Assembly: GCA_026984895.1 (NCBI GenBank)
Contig: JALSRF010000487.1
Span: 1-6,824, forward strand
DNA from: Paracoccaceae bacterium
GTDB taxonomy: Bacteria > Pseudomonadota > Alphaproteobacteria > Rhodobacterales > Rhodobacteraceae
Length of the DNA stretch: 6,824 nucleotides
Direction: 5' to 3'
Part shown: positions 6,617-6,824 of the stretch, piece after piece
How the letters are laid out: each line of letters opens with the position of its first letter
How positions within the stretch are numbered: position 1 is the first letter of the stretch
Position numbers and translations under genes: made by a program
The notes under the pieces: generated by a model
The model's database searches: none
What the model was told of the DNA's origin: nothing
Seen by the model: the letters and a program-made list of their open reading frames with translations, nothing else

Positions 6617-6728
6617 TTGCCCTCGAAAAACTCGGGACAAGTCTACCAGAATGCCAAGATGCCGAGAGTCCCTGATTATGCAGAGGTCTTTGATATCGAC
6701 TTCATTCCCGCAGCGTCTACCGTCACCT
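6617..6728. other. Short unassigned stretch between two IS remnants
   Basis: The bases nearest 6616 are probably the 5' untranslated end of the IS5-family element on the minus strand, but I could not fix its terminal repeat. From 6659 a plus-strand frame reads MPRVPDYAEVFDIDFIP and AASTVTL, protein-like in texture, up to the IS3-type end at about 6729. It has no visible Shine-Dalgarno, and the frame is also open upstream through antisense IS sequence. It may be a piece of a host gene interrupted by the IS3-family element. I do not recognise the family. Confidence 0.3.
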
Positions 6729-6750
6729 TGGACCTGTCACGGTTTGATGC
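6729..6750 (-). repeat. Putative terminal inverted repeat of the IS3-family element
   Basis: TGGACCTGTCACGGTTTGAT starts about 38 bp outside the orfB stop, at the distance expected for an IS3-family right repeat, and begins with TG. Its partner lies outside the window, so length and exact start are estimates. Confidence 0.5.
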
Positions 6751-6766
6751 CGCTCCGGTTTCTCAT

Positions 6767-6824
6767 TTATGCGGCCTGAGCTTCGAAAGCCAAGGGGCTT
6801 TTCCAGCCAAGTGCCGAGTGCCTT
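6767..6824 (-). CDS. IS3-family transposase OrfB, C-terminal end (partial)
   Basis: On the minus strand the window edge enters a frame reading RHSALGWKSPLAFEAQAA followed by TAA (6767-6769). The RHSALG-x-x-SP-x-x-FE signature is the standard C-terminus of the integrase (DDE) domain of IS3-family OrfB, which joins the element to target DNA. Only 18 residues are visible; the catalytic residues and OrfA lie beyond the right edge, so I cannot say whether the element is intact. The visible end carries no stop or frameshift before the normal terminus, unlike the decayed IS fragments to its left. Confidence 0.85.
   Translation of the reverse strand, partial: RHSALGWKSPLAFEAQAA

Larger units (their letters stand above)
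6729..6824 (-). mobile_element. 3' end of an IS3-family insertion sequence (continues beyond the window)
   Basis: The right part of the window holds the last 18 codons of an IS3-family orfB on the minus strand, its stop codon, and about 38 bp of trailing sequence. The likely outer end is TGGACCTGTCACGG starting near 6729 on the plus strand, i.e. ...CA-3' in element orientation, which fits the TG...CA termini of this family. The exact boundary needs the other end of the element for confirmation. Confidence 0.75.

Noticed and set aside
5597..6824. A novel defence system (vsr next to mobile elements)
   Set aside because: Vsr is an internal fragment without its methyltransferase partner, and every neighbour is truncated; there is no evidence of an operational system.
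1..6824. tRNA, rRNA, CRISPR repeats or riboswitches
   Set aside because: No regularly spaced repeats, tRNA-like cloverleaf sequences or rRNA segments were seen by eye on either strand.

Overview
The window is GC-rich, densely coding DNA that looks alphaproteobacterial, most likely from the Rhodobacteraceae. I infer this from the style of the proteins, the compact nitrate-assimilation operon, and the kinds of insertion-sequence (IS) and Vsr fragments present; nothing in the window fixes the genus. It has two contrasting halves.

Positions 1-5596 are an intact plus-strand operon for assimilation of nitrate to ammonium. In order it holds the 3' part of nirB (NADH-dependent siroheme nitrite reductase, large subunit, cut by the window start), nirD (Rieske-type small subunit), nasA (molybdenum assimilatory nitrate reductase with an added C-terminal [2Fe-2S] domain), and a NarK-type major-facilitator nitrate/nitrite transporter. 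The genes are joined by two ATGA stop/start overlaps and one 22-nt overlap, so they are probably co-transcribed and translationally coupled. The transporter would import nitrate, NasA would reduce it to nitrite, and NirBD would reduce nitrite to ammonium. NirD keeps all four Rieske ligands, so it could also pass electrons from NirB to NasA, as reported for the homologous Paracoccus Nas system. No dedicated NasA electron-donor subunit, promoter, regulator gene or convincing terminator lies inside the window.

Positions 5597-6824 are a patchwork of broken genes. In order these are: a short spacer with a possible, very weak minus-strand gene tail; an internal piece of a Vsr mismatch endonuclease gene, fused in frame to the last ~50 codons of an IS5-family (IS427-like) transposase; the first 56 codons of a LysE/RhtB-type exporter gene with its own ribosome binding site; the first half of a second, different IS5-family transposase on the minus strand, carrying a +1-type frameshift; a short unidentified stretch; and the 3' end of an IS3-family element running off the right edge. 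No fragment has a complete functional gene around it. The pattern suggests repeated IS insertion followed by IS-adjacent deletion just downstream of the operon.

I do not see a previously undescribed biological system here. The most useful observations are the complete Rieske centre in NirD with its electron-sharing implication, the in-frame Vsr/transposase chimera, and the ordered record of insertions and deletions.
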